Origin: Phoronis ovalis
Taxonomy: Eukaryota > Phoronida > Phoronidae
Reading direction: 5' to 3'
DNA length: 12,700 nucleotides
NCBI GenBank assembly: GCA_028565635.1
Contig: JAOXYB010043037.1
Coordinates: 1-12,700 of the forward strand
A program made the position numbers and the translations under genes. The stretch's first letter is position 1, and the number at the start of each line of letters is the position of its first letter. The notes under the pieces are model-generated. The model did no database searches. It saw only the letters and a list, made by a program, of their open reading frames with translations, and was not told the DNA's origin. This document shows positions 9,748 to 12,700 of the stretch, piece after piece.

Positions 9748-9873
9748 TTGCTGACGTTTAGTAGTGATCTTCCTAACACCAAGTCGTCCATGCATGCCAG
9801 CCTCTACAATAACCCAGGGACAGCGACACCATGCTTCAAGCTGGAGATGAAGAGTGTAGAGAAACTTAAACAC
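9748..9873 (+). CDS. ATG2: ATG2 internal exon C
   Basis: A 126-base exon, exactly 42 codons, phase 0 on both sides. The acceptor is AACATTTCAG ending at 9747 and the donor is CAC|GTAAGC at 9874. The translation begins LLTFSSDLPNTKSSMHASLY and ends KLEMKSVEKLKH. Joined to exon B it reads PVYSE-LLTFSS, which matches TELLTFHS in human ATG2A without a gap, so no coding exon is missing from the 7.5-kb intron. The block CFKLEMKSVEKLKH corresponds to the vertebrate segment around VCLQLHYKH. An open frame of 108 codons on the opposite strand (9673-9999) is only the shadow of this exon. Confidence 0.85.
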
Positions 9874-10297
9874 GTAAGCTGGCAAATATTCATGAAGTTG
9901 TCTAAAAAAATGTTCAAAAACTGAAATTTTAGAGGCTAATTTATTGCCGGATGTTGTACTGCCCAATATGGTTAAAAAAATAGTCAGTTCGTTTAGCATC
10001 TGATTCTAAAGTTGAGTTGGTGTGAAAATACCTGCTTATTGTAAAGTTCAAAAAAGTTTAGAGTTTTGATTCAAAAGTTTTACTCTTAACTCAGCAAAGA
10101 TGCAATTCCATTTTTTAACCATAACCTTTGGTTACTTATTTGCAGCTGTGATGACCTCAGGTTTTATGTACTAACATGAATTGATAGTAGAAGGAGCAGT
10201 TGTGGCTCGAATGGTCAAATTTGCTTTCTGTTATTATTGTATGCTTGCTTGGCCTTACTTTCTGTTATTATTGTATGCTCCCTCGGCCTTATTTCAG
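9874..10297 (+). other. ATG2 intron between exons C and D (424 bp)
   Basis: Donor GTAAGC at 9874 and acceptor TTTCAG at 10297. The last 70 bases contain a 34-bp duplication. The frame of exon D stays open upstream to 10181, but these residues are low-complexity hydrophobic intron translation and the acceptor excludes them. Confidence 0.8.
10224..10291 (+). repeat. 34-bp tandem duplication of the 3' splice-site region
   Basis: Copies 10224-10257 and 10258-10291 share CTTTCTGTTATTATTGTATG and end GGCCTTA. Only the second runs into the functional TTTCAG acceptor. The pyrimidine-rich tract in front of exon D has therefore been doubled. Confidence 0.85.
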
Positions 10298-10480
10298 AGT
10301 TCAAGCCGATCTAACAAATATGGGGTAGAGACCACAATAGACATAACATTAGGTGACATGGAGACAGAGGTGGATGTCAGTTTATTGGATAGAATTAATG
10401 CTCTCTTGTTTTCACAACCATTCGGCAACCATGCCAACCACAGAGTACACCAGACGCTAGACCCCACTACTGGGTTAATG
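10298..10480 (+). CDS. ATG2: ATG2 internal exon D, whose 3' end is the first unit of a minisatellite
   Basis: A 183-base exon of 61 codons, phase 0 to phase 0. It contains the clearest ATG2 signature in the window: VETTIDITLGDMETEVDVSL continuing into LDRINALL, comparable to the human ATG2A segment CELDISIVDRLNSLL. The acceptor is CCTTATTTCAG ending at 10297. An AG two bases later is excluded because it breaks the frame with exon C. The donor ATG|GTAAGT lies at 10481. The last 52 bases (from about 10429, encoding NHANHRVHQTLDPTTGLM) are homologous to every unit of the array that follows, so coding sequence and donor have been copied into the intron. If the genuine donor is skipped, the frame meets TGA at 10502. 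Confidence 0.9.
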
Positions 10481-11170
10481 GTAAGTACTCTGGGCTTTAG
10501 TTGACACATGCCAACCACAGATGCTACACCCCACTACTGAGTTACTGGTAAGTACTCTGGGCTTTAGACGGCAATGCCAACCACAGATGCTACACCCCAC
10601 TACTGAGTTACTGGTAAGTACTCTGGGCTTTAGACGGCAATGCCAACCACAGATGCTAGACCGACTGCTGGGTTAATGGTAAGTACTCTGGACTTTAGAT
10701 GACAATGCCAACCACAGATTCTAGACCCCACTACTGAGCTAATGGTGGCAAGTACTATGAGCTTTAGCCTGCACATGCCAACCACAGATGCTAAACCCCA
10801 CTGCTGAGTTAATGGTAAGTACTCTGGGCTTTAGACGACACATGCCAACCACAGATGCTAGATCCCACTACTGGGTTAATGACAAGTACTCTGGACTTTA
10901 GATGGCACATGCCAACCACAGATGCTAGATCCCACTACTGGGTTAATGACAAGTACTCTGGGCTTTAGACGGCACATGCCAATCACGATGCTAGACCCAC
11001 TACTGGGTTAATGGTAAGTACTCTGGGCTTTAGACAGCACATGTCAACCACAGATGTTATATCCCACTACTGGGTTTATGGTAAGTACTCTGGGCTTTAG
11101 ACGGCACATCTGGGTTTATGGTGAGTACTCTGGGCTTTAGACGGCACATCTGGGTTTATGGTAAGTACTC
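10429..11170 (+). repeat. About 65-67-bp minisatellite copying the exon D 3' end plus its 5' splice site
   Basis: The first unit is the end of exon D itself. Later units repeat ATGCCAACCACAGATGCTAG, then CCCACTACTGGGTTAATG|GTAAGTACTCTGGGCTTTAG. Intact GTAAGT copies lie at 10548, 10614, 10679, 10815, 11014, 11081 and 11161, with GTGAGT at 11121. Decayed junctions occur at about 10746, 10881 and 10948. The last two units are cut to about 40 bases. The exon part of the intronic units lacks the insertion seen in real exon D (GTACACCAGACG region). The remaining intron, 11171-11455, is unremarkable. Confidence 0.9.
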
Positions 11171-11455
11171 ATGCACTGTTGGTTTAATGATAAACACTAT
11201 TCTTTTTGCTGGCAGTTCGTCCTTTTAAGTCTGTCTGAGGTTACATTTCTCAATAGTGTCGGGGGAAATATATGTTTCTAAACAAAATCTTTGAATATTG
11301 TTGTGGAATCATTATATATAATAAATTGGCAAGAATACTGTCAAACAGAGTCAGAAATTCCTTGTAAAACTTGTTGCCACTGTCTGTAACATGCCTAACA
11401 TGTCTATAAGTATAAATATTGCCTCTGATACAGTAATAGAACTTGCTTATTCCAG

Positions 11456-11550
11456 TCACATCAAGGTTATTTCAACCAAGCTTTAGATGAGATATCTGAC
11501 CAGAAAACTGAGCTTCACATTAATGCACCAACTGCAGTTCTGCATCTACG
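11456..11550 (+). CDS. ATG2: ATG2 internal exon E
   Basis: A 95-base exon, phase 0 at entry and phase 2 at exit. The acceptor is TTGCTTATTCCAG ending at 11455 and the donor is CTACG|GTATGT at 11551. The translation is SHQGYFNQALDEISDQKTEL continuing into HINAPTAVLHLR. This corresponds to the human ATG2A segment from ISLHKAFTEVF through ISVQVATPALNLSVRF, just before the conserved PIPDLR stretch, which should lie in the next exon beyond the window. The last 18 bases resemble the 40-base satellite unit that fills the rest of the window. Reading through the donor meets TAG at 11597-11599. Confidence 0.85.
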
Positions 11551-12700
11551 GTATGTTAGTACGGAGTTTACCTCCAGTATTTCATCTAGTGTATGTTAGC
11601 ACGGGGTTTATGTCCAGTATTTCATCTACGGTATGTTAGTACAGGGTTTATGTCCAGTATTTCATCTATGGTATGTTAGTTACGGGGTTTATGTCCAATA
11701 TTTCATCTACGGTATGTTAGTACGGGGTTTATGTCCAGTATTTCATCTACGGTATGTTAGTACGGGTTTTATGTCCAGTATTTCATCTACGGTATGTTAG
11801 TACGGGGTTTATGTCCAGTATTTTATCTATGGTATGTTAATTACGGGGTTTATGTCCAGTATTTCATCTACGGTATGTTAGTACAGGGTTTATGTCCAGT
11901 ATTTCATCTATGGTATGTTAGTTACGGGGTTTATGTCCAGTATTTCATCTACGGTATGTTAGTTAGTACGGGGTTTATGTCCAGTATTTCATCTACGGTA
12001 TGTTAGTTAGTACGGGGTTTATGTCCAGTATTTCATCTGTGGTATGTTAGTTACGGGGTTTATGTCCAGTATTTCATCTATGGTATGTTAGTACAGGGTT
12101 TATGTCCAGTATTTCATCTATGGTATGTTAGTTACGGGTTTATGTCCAGTATTTCATCTACGGTATGTTAGTTAGTATGGGGTTTATGTCCAGTATTTCT
12201 TCTACGGTATGTTAGTACGGGGTTTATGTCCAGTATTTCATCTATGGTATGTTAGTTACGGGGTTTATGTCCAGTGTTTCATCTATGGTATGTTAGTACA
12301 GGGTTTATGTCCAGTATTTCATCTATGGTATGTTAGTTACGGGGTTTATGTTCAGTATTTCATCTACGGTATGTTAGTTAGTACGGGGTTTATGTCCAGT
12401 ATTTCATTTATGGTATGTTAGTTACGGGGTTTATTTCCAGTATTTCATCTACAGTATGTTAGTAGGGGGTTTATGTCCAGTATTTCATCTACTGTATGTT
12501 AGTACGGGGTTTATATCCAGTATTTCATCTACGGTATGTTAGTACAGGGTTTATGTCCAGTATTTCGTCTATGGTATGTTAGTTACGGGGTTTATGTCCA
12601 GTATTTCATCTACGGTATGTTAGTACGGGGTTTATGTCCAGTATTTCATCTACGGTATGTTAGTACGGGGTTTATGTCCAGTATTTCATCTATGGTATGT
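11551..12700 (+). repeat. 40/41/44-bp satellite copying the exon E 5' splice site, open at the window edge
   Basis: The array begins at the exon E donor and continues past the window end. The consensus is TTTCATCTACG|GTATGTTAGT followed by ACGGGGTTTATGTCCAGTA. GTATGT occurs 29 times including the genuine site, with none mutated, at spacings of 40, 41 or 44 bases set by TAGTAC, TAGTTAC and TAGTTAGTAC variants. Open frames at 11794-12006 and 12209-12421 are artefacts of the repeat. No acceptor for the next ATG2 exon lies in the window. Confidence 0.93.

Noticed and set aside
9673-9999. 108-codon open frame on the - strand
   Set aside because: It is antisense to ATG2 exon C, extends into intron on both sides and has no recognisable domain.
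11196-11250. Possible acceptor TTCTTTTTGCTGGCAG near 11214, suggesting an extra ATG2 exon
   Set aside because: The sequence after it gives no ATG2-like residues and no good donor follows before 11455. Exons D and E already join in phase with continuous homology.
11794-12421. Two 70-codon open frames with near-identical repetitive translations (11794-12006 and 12209-12421)
   Set aside because: They lie wholly in the 40-bp satellite. Their similarity reflects the five-unit higher-order repeat (two blocks apart). They have no homology, splice logic or start context.
10429-12700. CRISPR array
   Set aside because: The repeats are contiguous head-to-tail units without unique spacers, start at splice donors and lie in a eukaryotic gene.

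Overview
The window looks like nuclear DNA from an invertebrate animal. It is AT-rich, and it has small exons bounded by GT-AG introns, many minisatellites and two protein-coding genes of animal type. Protein character suggests a lophotrochozoan, perhaps a mollusc, but this placement is inference.

The + strand carries five internal exons of one gene: 809-1088, 2046-2235, 9748-9873, 10298-10480 and 11456-11550. Spliced together, their phases agree at every junction and they give about 290 continuous residues. These align by eye, from memory, with the middle of human ATG2A/B, the bridge-like lipid-transfer protein of autophagy. Matching blocks include a VECLF block, LLTF at the B/C exon junction and EVDVSLLDRINALL. 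The gene begins left of the window and runs off its right edge.

The third of these introns in order (2236-9747, 7.5 kb) holds a complete second gene on the - strand. This two-exon gene (6396-5403 joined to 4820-3148) encodes an 888-residue type I membrane protein: signal peptide, LRRNT cap, about 17 leucine-rich repeats, LRRCT cap, Thr-rich stalk, FN3 domain, transmembrane helix and a tyrosine-rich tail with five YxxP motifs. It is probably an adhesion or recognition receptor that signals through SH2 adaptors. Nothing shows that it works with ATG2; the link is positional.

The rest is intronic and rich in tandem repeats. Two large arrays begin exactly at the 5' splice sites of ATG2 exons D and E. 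They repeat the exon's last bases together with the donor: several intact GTAAGT/GTGAGT copies after exon D, and 28 extra GTATGT copies after exon E, continuing past the window edge. Another array (1161-1470) repeats a sequence like a DR1 nuclear-receptor element. Smaller duplications lie at 77-160, 439-562, 1628-1705, 7545-7716, 7763-7818 and 10224-10291, with an ATT/GTT microsatellite at 8261-8346. I saw no RNA genes, CRISPR array or recognisable transposon genes.
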